Assembly (NCBI RefSeq): GCF_004217615.1
Contig: NZ_SHLD01000001.1
Coordinates: 3,286,001-3,350,000, forward strand
Source: Micromonospora kangleipakensis
GTDB taxonomy: Bacteria > Actinomycetota > Actinomycetes > Mycobacteriales > Micromonosporaceae
DNA: 64,000 nucleotides
Direction of reading: 5' to 3'
Position 1 is the stretch's first letter; each line of letters begins with the position of its first letter. The translations under genes and the position numbers were made by a program. The notes below the pieces were generated by a model. That model made no database searches. It had not been told where the DNA came from and saw nothing but the letters and a program-made list of their open reading frames with translations. This document shows positions 18,302-28,639 of the stretch, in pieces.

Positions 18302-19480
18302 ATGCCCCGCAGACGACTGCTGGCCGCCGTCCCGATCCTGTTCCTGCTGGGCGGGTTCGTGGCCTGCACCAGCCGGGAGCCCACCAGGGAGGCCCTGACC
18401 GGCCGGTCGACCGTCGCCCCGTCAGCTGCGGCCTTCGGGCCACTGGTGGCGGGCATGCCGACGTACCCGACCGCCGGGAACGTCTACGCGGCGGCCGCCC
18501 CCGGCCGGCTCACCGGGCAGGTACGCGGCGACCGGCCGATGGTCTACGTGCCGAACACCAAGAGCAACGACGTCTGGCTGATCGACCCCGCGACCTACCA
18601 GGTGGTGGGGCGGTTCGCCGGCGGGCCGGAGCCGCAACACGTGGTCCCCTCCTACGACCTGCGCACGCTCTACGTGGCCTCCAGCGAGGTCCCCCGGGGC
18701 GGGCTGGTCCCGATCGACGCCCGGACCGGCAAGCCGGGCAGGTTCATGAAGCTCGAGGACGTGTACAACCTCTACTTCACCCCGGACGGCAAGCAGGCGA
18801 TCGTGGTCGCCGAGGCGTACCAGCGCCTGGACTTCTACGACGCGGCCACGTGGCGGCGGGTGAGATCCGTCCGGTTCCCCGAGTGCGGTGGCATCAACCA
18901 CATGGACTACTCCGCCGACGGCCGAACCATGTTGTTCAGTTGCGAGTTCGCCAACCGGATGCTGGTACTGGACACCACCAGCCTCCGCAAGCTCCGCGAC
19001 TTCCGGCTCACCGAGGCGGCCGACGGCATGCCTCAGGACACCCGGCTCACTCCGGACGGGCAGCATTTCCTGGTCGCGGACATGCACGCCAACGGGGTGT
19101 ACGTCTTCGACGGCCAGGCCACCCGGCAGACCGGATTCATCCGCACCGGGCGGGGCGCACACGGCATCTACTTCAGCCGCGACGCCAGACTGGCCTACGT
19201 CACCAACCGCGACGAGGGCAGTGTGACCGTACTCGACCTGGCCCGCCTGAAGCCCACCACCACCTGGCGGATCCCCGGCGGCAGCCCGGACATGGGCGGC
19301 CTCTCAGCCGACGGCAAGCAGCTCTGGCTCTCCGGGCGCTACCACGACGAGGTGTACGTGTTGAGCACGGAGACCGGCAAGCTGCTCGCCCGCATCCCCG
19401 TCGGCCGAGGCCCCCACGGCCTGGCCGTCTGGCCGCAGCCCGGTCGCTATTCTCTCGGGCACACCGGAAACATCCGGTAG
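18302..19480 (+). CDS. Beta-propeller (YncE/YVTN-like) lipoprotein
   Basis: 392 residues. The N-terminal RRRLLAAVPILFLLGGFVAC is a lipoprotein-type signal; Cys near residue 21 would be lipidated, though Phe at -3 is not the usual Leu. After a linker, repeated blades of about 42 residues can be read, with cores such as MVYVPNTKSNDVWLIDPATY, LYVASSEVPRGGLVPIDA, AYVTNRDEGSVTVLDLA and VYVLSTETGKLLARIPVG, as in YncE/YVTN seven-bladed propellers. It would sit on the outer face of the membrane. Ligand unknown. No ribosome site is seen, consistent with the leaderless promoter. It stands alone. Confidence 0.85.
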   Translation: MPRRRLLAAVPILFLLGGFVACTSREPTREALTGRSTVAPSAAAFGPLVAGMPTYPTAGNVYAAAAPGRLTGQVRGDRPMVYVPNTKSNDVWLIDPATYQVVGRFAGGPEPQHVVPSYDLRTLYVASSEVPRGGLVPIDARTGKPGRFMKLEDVYNLYFTPDGKQAIVVAEAYQRLDFYDAATWRRVRSVRFPECGGINHMDYSADGRTMLFSCEFANRMLVLDTTSLRKLRDFRLTEAADGMPQDTRLTPDGQHFLVADMHANGVYVFDGQATRQTGFIRTGRGAHGIYFSRDARLAYVTNRDEGSVTVLDLARLKPTTTWRIPGGSPDMGGLSADGKQLWLSGRYHDEVYVLSTETGKLLARIPVGRGPHGLAVWPQPGRYSLGHTGNIR

Positions 19481-19538
19481 GACAGGGCCCGTCCCGACCG
19501 GTCCCTCCGTGGCGGCCGCGTCCCGCGACAGCGCGCCG

Positions 19539-20222
19539 TCACAACGGCTGGTACTCGACCTCAGGGCGGCCGGGCGTGCCGTAGCGGGGGGTGCGTACCG
19601 CGCGTTCGGCGGTCACCAGGTATTCCAGATAGCGGCGGGCGGTCACCCGCGAGATGCCGGTCTGCTGGCTCACCTCGGTCGCGGACCGGCCCGCCCCCGG
19701 GGAGAGGACGGCCAGCACCCGGTGCAGGGTCTGCTCGTCCAGTCCCTTGGGCAGGGTGTGCCGCGCGGCGCCGCGCAGGGTGGCGAACATCCGGTCCACC
19801 TCGTGCTGGGCGGCGACCTCACCCTCGGCGAGCGCCTGGCGCCGGTAGTCGGCGTACCGCTCCAGCTTGTCGCGGAAGGCGGCGAAGGTGAACGGCTTGA
19901 GCAGGTAGTGGGTCACCCCGAGGGAGACGGCGGTGCGGACCACCGCCAGATCCCGTGCCGACGTCACCGCGAGCACGTCGACGCTGCTGCCCGCCGCCCG
20001 CAGGGCCCGGCAGACCTCCAGGCCGTGCAGGTCGGGCAGCCGGAAGTCGAGCAGCACCAGGTCGACGTCCGCGCCCGCCCGGTGCCGCAGCGCCGCCATC
20101 GCCGCCTGCGCGGTGTGCGCCACCCCGACTACCACGAAGCCGGGTACCCGTTCGGTGTAGGCCTTGTGCGCCTCCGCCAGCAGCGGCTCGTCCTCCACCA
20201 CCAGCACCCGGATGTCGGTCAT
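19539..20222 (-). CDS. Response regulator, CitB/DcuR family
   Basis: 227 residues. Receiver domain: acidic pocket E10/D11, phosphoacceptor Asp59 in DLVLLDFRLPD, Thr in LAVTSARD and Lys in YLLKPF. The C-terminal part ATEVSQQTGISRVTARRYLE is the helix-turn-helix used by the CitB/DcuR group. Its start overlaps the sensor kinase stop by 4 nt (ATGA), so they form one operon, divergent from dctA. It very likely activates dctA in response to dicarboxylates such as succinate, malate or fumarate (inference from family and position). Confidence 0.92.
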   Translation of the reverse strand: MTDIRVLVVEDEPLLAEAHKAYTERVPGFVVVGVAHTAQAAMAALRHRAGADVDLVLLDFRLPDLHGLEVCRALRAAGSSVDVLAVTSARDLAVVRTAVSLGVTHYLLKPFTFAAFRDKLERYADYRRQALAEGEVAAQHEVDRMFATLRGAARHTLPKGLDEQTLHRVLAVLSPGAGRSATEVSQQTGISRVTARRYLEYLVTAERAVRTPRYGTPGRPEVEYQPL

Positions 20223-21805
20223 GACCGACCGTCCGGGATCGGCAGCCGGACGGTGAACAGGGTGCCGCCGTCTTCGGACCGGCCGACGTCGGACCGGCCA
20301 CCGTGCCGGCGGATCACCTGCCCGACCAGCGCCAGGCCCAGGCCTCGTCCGGCGCTCTTGGTCGACCAGCCGCGCCGGAACGCGTCGGTCACCCGCTCGG
20401 GCTCCAGCCCTGGGCCGTTGTCGCCGACCCGGACGACGATCTCGTCGTCGACGGTGCCGACGAAGACCCGTACCCGGCGCGGCGGTTCGGTGCCGGCCAC
20501 CGCCTCCAGGGCGTTGTCGACCAGGTTGCCGACGACAGTGAGCAGGTCGGCGGTGGGCAGCGGGCTGTCGTCGAGCCGGCAGTCGGGCTCGATCACCAGG
20601 TCCACGCCGCGCTCCCCGGCCCGCGCCGACTTGCCGAGCAGCAGGGCGGCCAGCGCCGGTTCGGTCACCGCGCCGACCACCCGGTCGGTCAGCTGTTGGG
20701 CCAGCGCCAGGTCCCGGGTGGCGAGCCGGACCGCCTCGTCGGTGCGGCCCAGCTCCACCAGGGTCAGCACGGTATGCAGCCGGTTCGCCGACTCGTGGGT
20801 CTGGGCCTGCAGCGCCTCGGTCAGCGCGCGTACCGAGTCCAGCTCGCTGGCCAGGTTACGCAGCTCGGTCTGGTCGCGCAGGGTCAGTACGGTGCCGAGC
20901 GCGGTCCCCTCGAAGCGGGTGGTCCGCTGGTTGGCCACGAGCACCCGGTCGCCCGCCAGCACGGGCTCGTCGTGCGCGTCCCGCCCGGCGGTCAACAGCT
21001 CCGCCACCGCGGGTGGCAGGTCGATTCCGTCCACCGGCCGGTCGGTCACCGCGGCGTCCTCGTCGAGCCCGAGCAGCCGGCGGCCCTCGTCGTTGACCAG
21101 TGCCACCCGGCGGTCGGTGGTCAGCACCACCAGCCCCTCCCGCACCGAGTGCAGGACCGCGTCGTAGTACTCGTACATCCTGGTCATCTGGGCCGGGCCG
21201 AGGCCGTGCGTCTGCCGGCGGAGCCGGCGGCTGAGCAGCCAGGAGCCGGTGGCGGCGAGGGCGAGCGCGGGCGCGGCGGCGCCGAGCAGCACCGGCAGCT
21301 GGGCGAGCAGCTTGCGGTTGATCGCCTGCGTGGTGATCCCGACCGAGACCAGGCCGATGATCCGACGGTCGTCGTCGTACACCGGGACCACCGCGCGCAC
21401 CGATTCGCCGAGCGTGCCGACGTTGGTGGTGGTGAACGGCTCGCCGGCCAGGGCGGGGCCGATGTCCCCGATGAACGGCCGCCCGATCAGCGTGGGGTTG
21501 GGGTGGGAGTACCGCCGTCGGTCCGGGGCCATCACGACCACGAAATTCGTGCCGGTCGCCACCCGGGTCGACTCCGCGTACGGCTGGAGGGCGGCCGCCG
21601 GGTCGGCGGAGGTCAGGGCGGCGCGAACGTCGGGGGAGCGGGCCACGGTCTGCGCCACGGCGAGCACCTCCTCCTCCGCCGCCTGCCGGGAGTCGGCGCG
21701 GGCGAGCCAGACCGCGCCCCCCGCCCCCGCGAGGACGAGCAGCGTCACCACCACGGCCTGGAGCGCGAACAGCTGCCCCGCGATGCTCCATTGGCGTCGG
21801 GCCAC
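20219..21805 (-). CDS. Sensor histidine kinase, CitA/DcuS family
   Basis: 528 residues from the GTG at 21805, which has GAGGAGG 5-6 nt upstream; a much longer upstream open frame is spurious. Layout: transmembrane helix 1 (about 12-35), an extracellular Cache/PAS sensor, helix 2 (about 170-195), a cytoplasmic PAS (about 210-320), a short dimerization helix with the phospho-His in QAQTHESANRLHTVLTLVEL, and an HATPase domain with N box NLVDNALEA, G1 DNGPGLE and G2 GRGLGLALV. The His-x-x-x-Asn layout is that of citrate/dicarboxylate sensors. Substrate sensing at the dctA neighbour is the likely role. Confidence 0.93.
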   Translation of the reverse strand: MARRQWSIAGQLFALQAVVVTLLVLAGAGGAVWLARADSRQAAEEEVLAVAQTVARSPDVRAALTSADPAAALQPYAESTRVATGTNFVVVMAPDRRRYSHPNPTLIGRPFIGDIGPALAGEPFTTTNVGTLGESVRAVVPVYDDDRRIIGLVSVGITTQAINRKLLAQLPVLLGAAAPALALAATGSWLLSRRLRRQTHGLGPAQMTRMYEYYDAVLHSVREGLVVLTTDRRVALVNDEGRRLLGLDEDAAVTDRPVDGIDLPPAVAELLTAGRDAHDEPVLAGDRVLVANQRTTRFEGTALGTVLTLRDQTELRNLASELDSVRALTEALQAQTHESANRLHTVLTLVELGRTDEAVRLATRDLALAQQLTDRVVGAVTEPALAALLLGKSARAGERGVDLVIEPDCRLDDSPLPTADLLTVVGNLVDNALEAVAGTEPPRRVRVFVGTVDDEIVVRVGDNGPGLEPERVTDAFRRGWSTKSAGRGLGLALVGQVIRRHGGRSDVGRSEDGGTLFTVRLPIPDGRS

Positions 21806-21943
21806 GGTCACCTCCTCGTACCGCTCGGCTTCCGCCCGCAAGTGTGGCGCACCGGTCAGGTCCCGATTTCGGCCGCGAGTCACGCGGGTGAACAGAATGA
21901 ACGCAAGGCTGCCCTGTGTTGAGACGCGCTTCACATTGTGGGC

Positions 21944-23338
21944 ATGGACACCACCACACCAACCCCCCTGGCCGCCCGGCCCGCCCGCCGGGACCGGACC
22001 CGGTACCTCTACCTGGCGGTCATCCTGGCCGTCGTCGCCGGCATCGTGGTCGGCCTCGCCGCCCCCGAGGTCGGCAAGGAGCTGAAGCCCCTCGGCACCG
22101 GCTTCGTCAACCTGATCAAGATGATGATCGGACCGGTCATCTTCTGCACGATCGTTCTCGGCGTCGGATCCGTCCGGCAGGCGGCCAAGGTCGGCAAGGT
22201 TGGCGGCCTCGCCCTCGGCTACTTCCTGGTCATGTCCACCGTCGCGCTGGCCATCGGCCTGGTGGTCGGCAACCTCATCCACCCCGGTGCCGGCCTGGAC
22301 CTGGGCCCCGACGTGGCCGGTGCGGGCAAGGCCGCGGCCGGCGGCGAGAGCGCCGGGACGGTCGACTTCCTGCTCGGGATCATTCCGACCACTCTCTTCT
22401 CTGCCCTGACCGAGGGGGAGGTGCTCCAGACGCTGCTGGTCGCGCTCCTGTTCGGCTTCGCCGTGCAGGCCCTCGGCACGCGCGGCGAGCCCGTGTTGCG
22501 GGCGGTGGGCCTGCTCCAACGCCTCGTCTTCAAAGTGCTGGCGATGATCATGTGGGTCGCCCCGATCGGCGCGTTCGGGGCGATCGCCGCGCTGGTCGGC
22601 GCGACCGGCGTGGACGCGTTGAAGAGTCTGGCGCAGGTCATGTTCGGCTTCTACGCCACCTGCGTGGTCTTCGTCTTCGTGGTGCTCGGCGCGCTGCTCT
22701 GGTTCGTGGCCCGCATCTCGATCTTCAAGCTCTTCGCTTACCTCGGCCGGGAGTTCCTGCTGATCCTGTCGACCTCGTCGTCGGAGTCGGCGCTGCCCCG
22801 GCTGATCGCCAAGATGGAGCACGTCGGGGTCGGCAGGTCGGTCGTCGGCATCACGGTGCCGACCGGGTACTCGTTCAACCTGGACGGCACGGCGATCTAC
22901 CTGACCATGGCGTCGCTGTTCATCGCCGACGCGCTGGGCAAGCCGATGGCGATCGGCGAGCAGATCGGCCTGCTGGCGTTCATGGTCATCGCCTCGAAGG
23001 GCGCGGCCGGGGTCACCGGCGCCGGCCTGGCCACCCTGGCCGGTGGGCTGCAGTCGCACCGACCGGACCTGGTCGACGGTGTCGGGCTGATCGTCGGCAT
23101 CGACCGGTTCATGTCCGAGGCCCGGGCGCTGACCAACTTTGCCGGCAACGCGGTCGCCACCGTGCTGGTCGGCACCTGGACCGGCGAGTTCGACCGGGAG
23201 CAGGCGCTGGCGGTGCTCGGCGGCCGGCGCCCGTTCGACGAGGCGACCATGCTCGACGAGGAGGAGCCGGCCGAGGCCCGGCCTGCCGACGACGAGTCGG
23301 GCCCGCGGCAGTCGACGCTGGCGGGGGCGCCGGCCTGA
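21944..23338 (+). CDS. dctA: C4-dicarboxylate/cation symporter DctA
   Basis: Sodium- or proton-coupled uptake of succinate, fumarate and malate, 464 residues with eight membrane helices plus re-entrant loops. Family marks: MMIGPVIFCTIVLGVGSV, the serine-rich hairpin STSSSESALPRLI, GYSFNLDGTAIYLTMASLFI, and NFAGNAVATVLVGTWTGEFD with the ion/substrate-binding Asn. The ATG at 21944 starts six residues before the basic N-terminus; a GTG six nt earlier is possible. The end is an acidic, disordered tail. It is divergent from the two-component system and shares a 138-nt control region with it. Confidence 0.95.
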   Translation: MDTTTPTPLAARPARRDRTRYLYLAVILAVVAGIVVGLAAPEVGKELKPLGTGFVNLIKMMIGPVIFCTIVLGVGSVRQAAKVGKVGGLALGYFLVMSTVALAIGLVVGNLIHPGAGLDLGPDVAGAGKAAAGGESAGTVDFLLGIIPTTLFSALTEGEVLQTLLVALLFGFAVQALGTRGEPVLRAVGLLQRLVFKVLAMIMWVAPIGAFGAIAALVGATGVDALKSLAQVMFGFYATCVVFVFVVLGALLWFVARISIFKLFAYLGREFLLILSTSSSESALPRLIAKMEHVGVGRSVVGITVPTGYSFNLDGTAIYLTMASLFIADALGKPMAIGEQIGLLAFMVIASKGAAGVTGAGLATLAGGLQSHRPDLVDGVGLIVGIDRFMSEARALTNFAGNAVATVLVGTWTGEFDREQALAVLGGRRPFDEATMLDEEEPAEARPADDESGPRQSTLAGAPA

Positions 23339-23371
23339 CCGGGCCGGTCGAGGACGGCCGTGCCGCCCGGG

Positions 23372-23397
23372 GGCGCGCCGGAGTATTCCGGTGCGCC
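23372..23397. terminator. Bidirectional terminator between dctA and the NIPSNAP gene
   Basis: Arms GGCGCGCCGGA (23372-23382) and TCCGGTGCGCC (23387-23397), 10 of 11 paired, 4-nt loop, between convergent genes. Confidence 0.6.
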
Positions 23398-23452
23398 TCC
23401 GGATGCGGCATCTCCCGCATCGGGGTGACGCCGGACCGCCCGCGCTCGAGGA

Positions 23453-23794
23453 TCAGGAGGGGCGTGGCCCGAGCACCTCAGCCGCCTGGTCGGCGGTCTC
23501 CAGCACCACGGTGTGGTAGCTCTCGATCCGCGACAGGATCGCGTCGCGCGGGCCGTCCCGCCAGGCGTCACTGCCGTAGAACGCCTCCTCCTGCTCGTCG
23601 CGGACCGCGAGGGAGGGGAAGGCCCGGATCAGGTACGCCTCCTCGTGGCCGTCCTCACGGACGAGCGAGGCCCCGGCGGCCGCCACTCGGATGCCGAAGC
23701 GGCCGAGCAGCGGGGCCGCCTCCTCCCGCATCACCCGGACGAACTCGTCGATGGTGCCGGGCTTGAGACGGTAGGTGCGGATCTCGAGAATCAT
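23453..23794 (-). CDS. NIPSNAP-family protein
   Basis: 113 residues with a dimeric alpha-beta barrel fold. The opening MILEIRTYRLKPGTIDEFVR and the end of the domain DGPRDAILSRIESYHTVVL are typical of NIPSNAP proteins, whose bacterial members are small and of unknown role. GGAGG with 6 nt spacing marks the ATG at 23794 as the start. It is monocistronic and convergent with dctA. Confidence 0.85.
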   Translation of the reverse strand: MILEIRTYRLKPGTIDEFVRVMREEAAPLLGRFGIRVAAAGASLVREDGHEEAYLIRAFPSLAVRDEQEEAFYGSDAWRDGPRDAILSRIESYHTVVLETADQAAEVLGPRPS

Positions 23795-23826
23795 CGGCGG
23801 CCTCCGAAGTGGATGACAGGCTGACG

Positions 23827-23973
23827 CTAACCGCCGTGCCCCCGGGGCCGCCACCGTTCAACGCCGATGGTGTCGAGGTCCTCCACCGCGTCGGCCGGCA
23901 GCTTCAGCTCGGCCGCGATGTTCGGGGTGCTGGACCCGGTTTCAGGGTCGATGCTGTCTACTCCGGCCCAGGG
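23827..23973 (-). pseudogene. Possible gene tail without a start codon
   Basis: A 48-codon open frame between two stops encodes, near its end, GSSTPNIAAELKLPADAVED, then LDTIGVERWRPRGHGG. It is protein-like (amphipathic, ordered codon use) but has no ATG, and its only GTG is inside the last third. It may be the remnant of a lost gene. I do not recognise the family. Low confidence. Confidence 0.25.
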
Positions 23974-24053
23974 TCACCCGCGGGACCGGTCGGACCGCTC
24001 GGGCGCGGGCCGCGGGGTGTCAATTGGCCGTTCCGGCCGGCGACCGGCCTGGC

Positions 24054-24059
24054 TAACGT
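24054..24059 (+). promoter_or_regulatory. Leaderless -10 box (TAACGT)
   Basis: TAACGT, 7 nt, ATG at 24067. No ribosome site is seen between them. Confidence 0.45.
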
Positions 24060-24066
24060 CGGCCCC

Positions 24067-25104
24067 ATGGAGCTGGAAGAGGCGCAGAAGCTGTGGCAGC
24101 CGGAGCCGGGCTGGCTCAACACCGCCAGCTACGGGCTGCCGCCCGAGCCGGCCTGGACGGCGCTGCAGGAGGCGCTGGCCGACTGGCGGGTGGGGCGGAT
24201 CTCCTGGGAGGGGTGGGGCGGGTCGGTCGACCGGTCCCGGGTCGCCTTCGCCGCCCTGGTCGGGGTGGCGGCGGCGGACGTGGCGATCGGCAGCACCGCG
24301 TCGCAGCTGCTCGCCCCGGTGGCGGCCGCGCTGCCGGCGGGGGCCACGGTGGTGGTCCCGGAGGTCGAGTTCACCTCGAACCTCTTTCCCTGGCTGGTGC
24401 AGGAGCGGCGGGGCGTCACGGTACGCACGGTCCCGCTGGCCGGCCTGGTCGACGCGATCGACGCCGACACCGACCTGGTCGCGTTCAGCCTGGTGCAGTC
24501 GGCCGACGGCGCGGTCGCCCCGTACGACGAGATCGTCGCCGCGGCCCGCGCGCACGGCGCCCTCGTCGCGGTGGACGCCACGCAGGCCTGCGGCTGGCTG
24601 CCCTTCGACGCGGGCCGGGCCGACGTGGTGGCGGTCGCGGCGTACAAGTGGCTGATGGCGCCGCGCGGCGCCGCCTTCGCCTACCTCGCCCCGGCGCTGC
24701 GCGACCGGCTGCGTCCCGACGCCGCCGGCTGGTACGCGGGCGCCGACCCGCACGCCTCCTACTACGGTCCGCCGCTGCGACTGGCCGAGGACGCCCGGCG
24801 CTTCGACATCTCCCCGGCGTGGTTCTCCTACGTGGGCGCCGCGCCCGCGCTTGAGCTGCTCGGCGAGATCGGGCTGCCCGCGGTCCGCGACCACGATGTC
24901 GCCCTGGCCAACCGGTTCCTCGCCGGGCTGGGCCAGCCGCCGGGCGAGAGCGCGATCGTGACCGTCGAGGTGCCCGGGGCGGAGGAGAAGCTGGCGCGGG
25001 CCGGGGTGCGCGCGGCGGTCCGCGCCGGCCGGGTCCGCGCCGCGTTCCACCTCTACTGCACCGAGGACGACGTCGACCTGGCGCTCGACGCGCTGACGAG
25101 TTGA
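24067..25104 (+). CDS. PLP-dependent aminotransferase class V-fold enzyme
   Basis: 345 residues of the fold-type I, class V group (cysteine desulfurase/kynureninase-like). The PLP lysine lies in VAVAAYKWLMAPRG; the Asp-Ala-Thr-Gln pocket is in VAVDATQACGWLP; the phosphate cup is near GSTASQLL. No active-site Cys loop of NifS/SufS type is evident and no sulfur-carrier gene is near, so sulfur transfer is not supported. The substrate is unknown. The gene is alone, with a leaderless-type promoter in front and a strong terminator behind. Confidence 0.88.
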   Translation: MELEEAQKLWQPEPGWLNTASYGLPPEPAWTALQEALADWRVGRISWEGWGGSVDRSRVAFAALVGVAAADVAIGSTASQLLAPVAAALPAGATVVVPEVEFTSNLFPWLVQERRGVTVRTVPLAGLVDAIDADTDLVAFSLVQSADGAVAPYDEIVAAARAHGALVAVDATQACGWLPFDAGRADVVAVAAYKWLMAPRGAAFAYLAPALRDRLRPDAAGWYAGADPHASYYGPPLRLAEDARRFDISPAWFSYVGAAPALELLGEIGLPAVRDHDVALANRFLAGLGQPPGESAIVTVEVPGAEEKLARAGVRAAVRAGRVRAAFHLYCTEDDVDLALDALTS

Positions 25105-25106
25105 GC

Positions 25107-25141
25107 GGGCGCTCCCGCCCCGGGACCGGGCGGGAGCACCC
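25107..25141. terminator. Bidirectional terminator
   Basis: Arms GGGCGCTCCCGCCC (25107-25120) and GGGCGGGAGCACCC (25128-25141), 13 of 14 paired, 7-nt loop. It separates the aminotransferase gene from the convergent acyl-CoA dehydrogenase gene, whose stop codon is 2 nt away. Confidence 0.75.
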
Positions 25142-25143
25142 AC

Positions 25144-26316
25144 TCAGGCCAGGTGGCCGCCGATCTTCGTGTACCCGCGCAGCAGGTCACGGGAGATGAT
25201 CAGCCGCTGCATCTCGTCGGTGCCCTCGAAGATCCGGTACAGCCGCACCTGCCGGTACCAGCGCTCGATCGGCAGCTCCCGGGTGTAGCCCATGCCGCCG
25301 TGGATCTGCAGCGCCCGGTCCACCACCCGGTTGACCATGCCGGCGCCGTAGAGCTTGCCCATCGACGAGGCGTGCCGCGGGTCCAGGCCCTGGTCCACCG
25401 TCCAGGCGGAGCGCAGCACCAGCCAGCGGGCCGCCTCCAGCTCGGTCTCCGAGTCGGCGATCATCCACTGGATGGCCTGGTTGGTGCCGATCTTCGCGCC
25501 GAAGGTCTCCCGGGTGTTGGCCTGGTCGATCGCCATCTGCAGGACCCGCTCGGCGATGCCGATGGCGTGCGAGGGGATGGTGTAGCGCCCCTTGCCGATC
25601 CACTCCATGCCCAGCGTGAAGCCCTGACCGACCTCGCCGAGGATGTTGCGGTGCGGCACCCGGACGCCCTCGAAGATCAGCGACGCCGGCCCGCCCTCGC
25701 CCATGGTCTGGATGAACTCCGACCGCCAGCCCATCGCCCGGTCCACCAGGAACGCGGTGGCGCCGCCGTTGCGGGCGCCCTTCTCCCGGTCGGTCACCGC
25801 CACCACGATCGCGAAGTCGGCATCGTTGCCGTTGGTGATGAACGTCTTCTCGCCGTCGAGGATCCAGTCGTCGCCGTCGCGGCGGGCCGACAGCCGGATG
25901 TTGGCCGCGTCGGAGCCGGCGCCCGGCTCGGTGATCGCGAAGCAGGAGATCCGCTCCCCCTCGATGGTGGGGATGAGGAACTCCCGCTTCTGCTCCTCGG
26001 TGGCGTGGAACAGGATGTTGTCCGCCTCGCCGCCGAAGCGGAACGGCACGAAGGTGCGGCCCAGCTCGGTCCAGATCAGCGACTGCATGACCGCGGGCAG
26101 GTCCATCCCGCCGTACTCCTCCGGGGTGGCCAGCCCCCAGAAGCCGAACTTCTTCGCCTTGAGCTGGAGTTCCCGCAGCTCCGAGCGGTCGAGGCCGGGC
26201 TGGTGGGTGCGCTCGCGGCGGAGCACCTCCTGCTCCAGCGGCATCACCTCGCGGGTGATGAACGACCGGACGGTGTCCCGCACCGCCCGTTCCTCGTCGG
26301 TGAGTGAGAAGTCCAC
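25144..26316 (-). CDS. Acyl-CoA dehydrogenase
   Basis: FAD enzyme that makes the alpha-beta double bond of an acyl-CoA, 390 residues. The FAD/substrate block CFAITEPGAGSDAANIR, the middle GEKTFITNGNDADFAIV and the C-terminal catalytic Glu in YRIFEGTDEMQRLIISRDLL are all present. The GTG start has GGGGGA upstream. It is divergent from a tetR-ALDH-ADH operon, and both sides carry CGCTAGTTT, which includes a TAGTTT -10-like box (minus strand at about 26356; plus strand at about 27168). The two units may respond to the same signal. Substrate unknown; position suggests a medium-size or branched acyl-CoA. Confidence 0.93.
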   Translation of the reverse strand: MDFSLTDEERAVRDTVRSFITREVMPLEQEVLRRERTHQPGLDRSELRELQLKAKKFGFWGLATPEEYGGMDLPAVMQSLIWTELGRTFVPFRFGGEADNILFHATEEQKREFLIPTIEGERISCFAITEPGAGSDAANIRLSARRDGDDWILDGEKTFITNGNDADFAIVVAVTDREKGARNGGATAFLVDRAMGWRSEFIQTMGEGGPASLIFEGVRVPHRNILGEVGQGFTLGMEWIGKGRYTIPSHAIGIAERVLQMAIDQANTRETFGAKIGTNQAIQWMIADSETELEAARWLVLRSAWTVDQGLDPRHASSMGKLYGAGMVNRVVDRALQIHGGMGYTRELPIERWYRQVRLYRIFEGTDEMQRLIISRDLLRGYTKIGGHLA

Positions 26317-26485
26317 GGTGGTCCCCCTGCGTTGGCGCGGCGATGGGTCGCCCTCAAACTAGCGGTGTAAGTTTTAGTCCGTCCAGACCCCACGTTCCAC
26401 CCGACGGAGGACGGGCCGCCCCGGGCGGCGCGGCTAGGGTCACGGCGACCGCCGGCGAACCGGCCAGGCCCACGAGGGAGAGACA

Positions 26486-27151
26486 GTGCCCCGACCCCGA
26501 CAGGCTCTGCTCACCCGGGACCGGATCGTGGCCACGGCGCTCGCGCTGATCGACGCCGACGGACTCGGCGCCGTCTCCACCCGGCGGTTGGCCGCCGCAC
26601 TCGGCGTCCAGGGACCGTCGCTCTACAACCACTTCGCGACCAAGGACGCCATCCTCGACGCGGTGGCGGACAGCGTCACCGCCACCGTGGACACCGGCTT
26701 CTTCGCCCGGCTCGACTGGCGGGAGGCGCTGCGCCGGTGGGCCTGGTCGTACCGGGAGGCGCTCGCCGCGCACCCGAACGTCGTGCCGTACCTGGCCCAG
26801 GGGCCCGGCCGGCGGCCGGCCGCGCTCGCCATGGCCGACGCGGTCTACGGCGGCCTGGTCCGGGCCGGCTGGCCGCCCGCCCGCGCCACCCACATCGGGG
26901 CGGCGCTGCGCTACTTCGTCGCCGGTTCGGCGCTCGGCTCCTTCGCCCGGGGCTTCGTCGAGGACCCGGCGCTGTACGCCGCGCACTACCCGCACCTGAC
27001 CCAGGCGCACCGGCTCGCCGGGCGCCAGCGCAGCGTCGACGAGGGCGCCTTCGCCCTCGGCCTCGACGCGCTGCTGCACGGGCTGGCCGCCGAGTACGAG
27101 CGGACCGTCGGGCCGCTCGCTCCGCTGGAGCCGACCGGCCGTTCGGAGTAG
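26486..27151 (+). CDS. TetR-family repressor
   Basis: 221 residues. The N-terminal helix-turn-helix reads [20 protein letters not shown], followed by the usual [10 protein letters not shown]. The C-terminal ligand domain is of the TetR_C group with long helices. GAGGGAG lies 5 nt before the GTG start. It is the first gene before the aldehyde and alcohol dehydrogenases and is divergent from the acyl-CoA dehydrogenase, so it is the likely local regulator of both. The 45-nt gap to the next gene has its own TAGTTT -10-like box. Confidence 0.9.
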   Translation: MPRPRQALLTRDRIVATALALIDADGLGAVSTRRLAAALGVQGPSLYNHFATKDAILDAVADSVTATVDTGFFARLDWREALRRWAWSYREALAAHPNVVPYLAQGPGRRPAALAMADAVYGGLVRAGWPPARATHIGAALRYFVAGSALGSFARGFVEDPALYAAHYPHLTQAHRLAGRQRSVDEGAFALGLDALLHGLAAEYERTVGPLAPLEPTGRSE

Positions 27152-27196
27152 CGTCCAGACTCCCAGCGCTAGTTTCCCGCCCCCGCGAAGGACGAC

Positions 27197-28635
<1,439 letters not shown>

Positions 28636-28639
<4 letters not shown>

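Noticed and set aside
24067..25104. Cysteine desulfurase (NifS/SufS)
   Set aside because: The class V fold is clear, but no active-site Cys loop is seen in the C-terminal part and no Fe-S or sulfur-carrier gene is adjacent.
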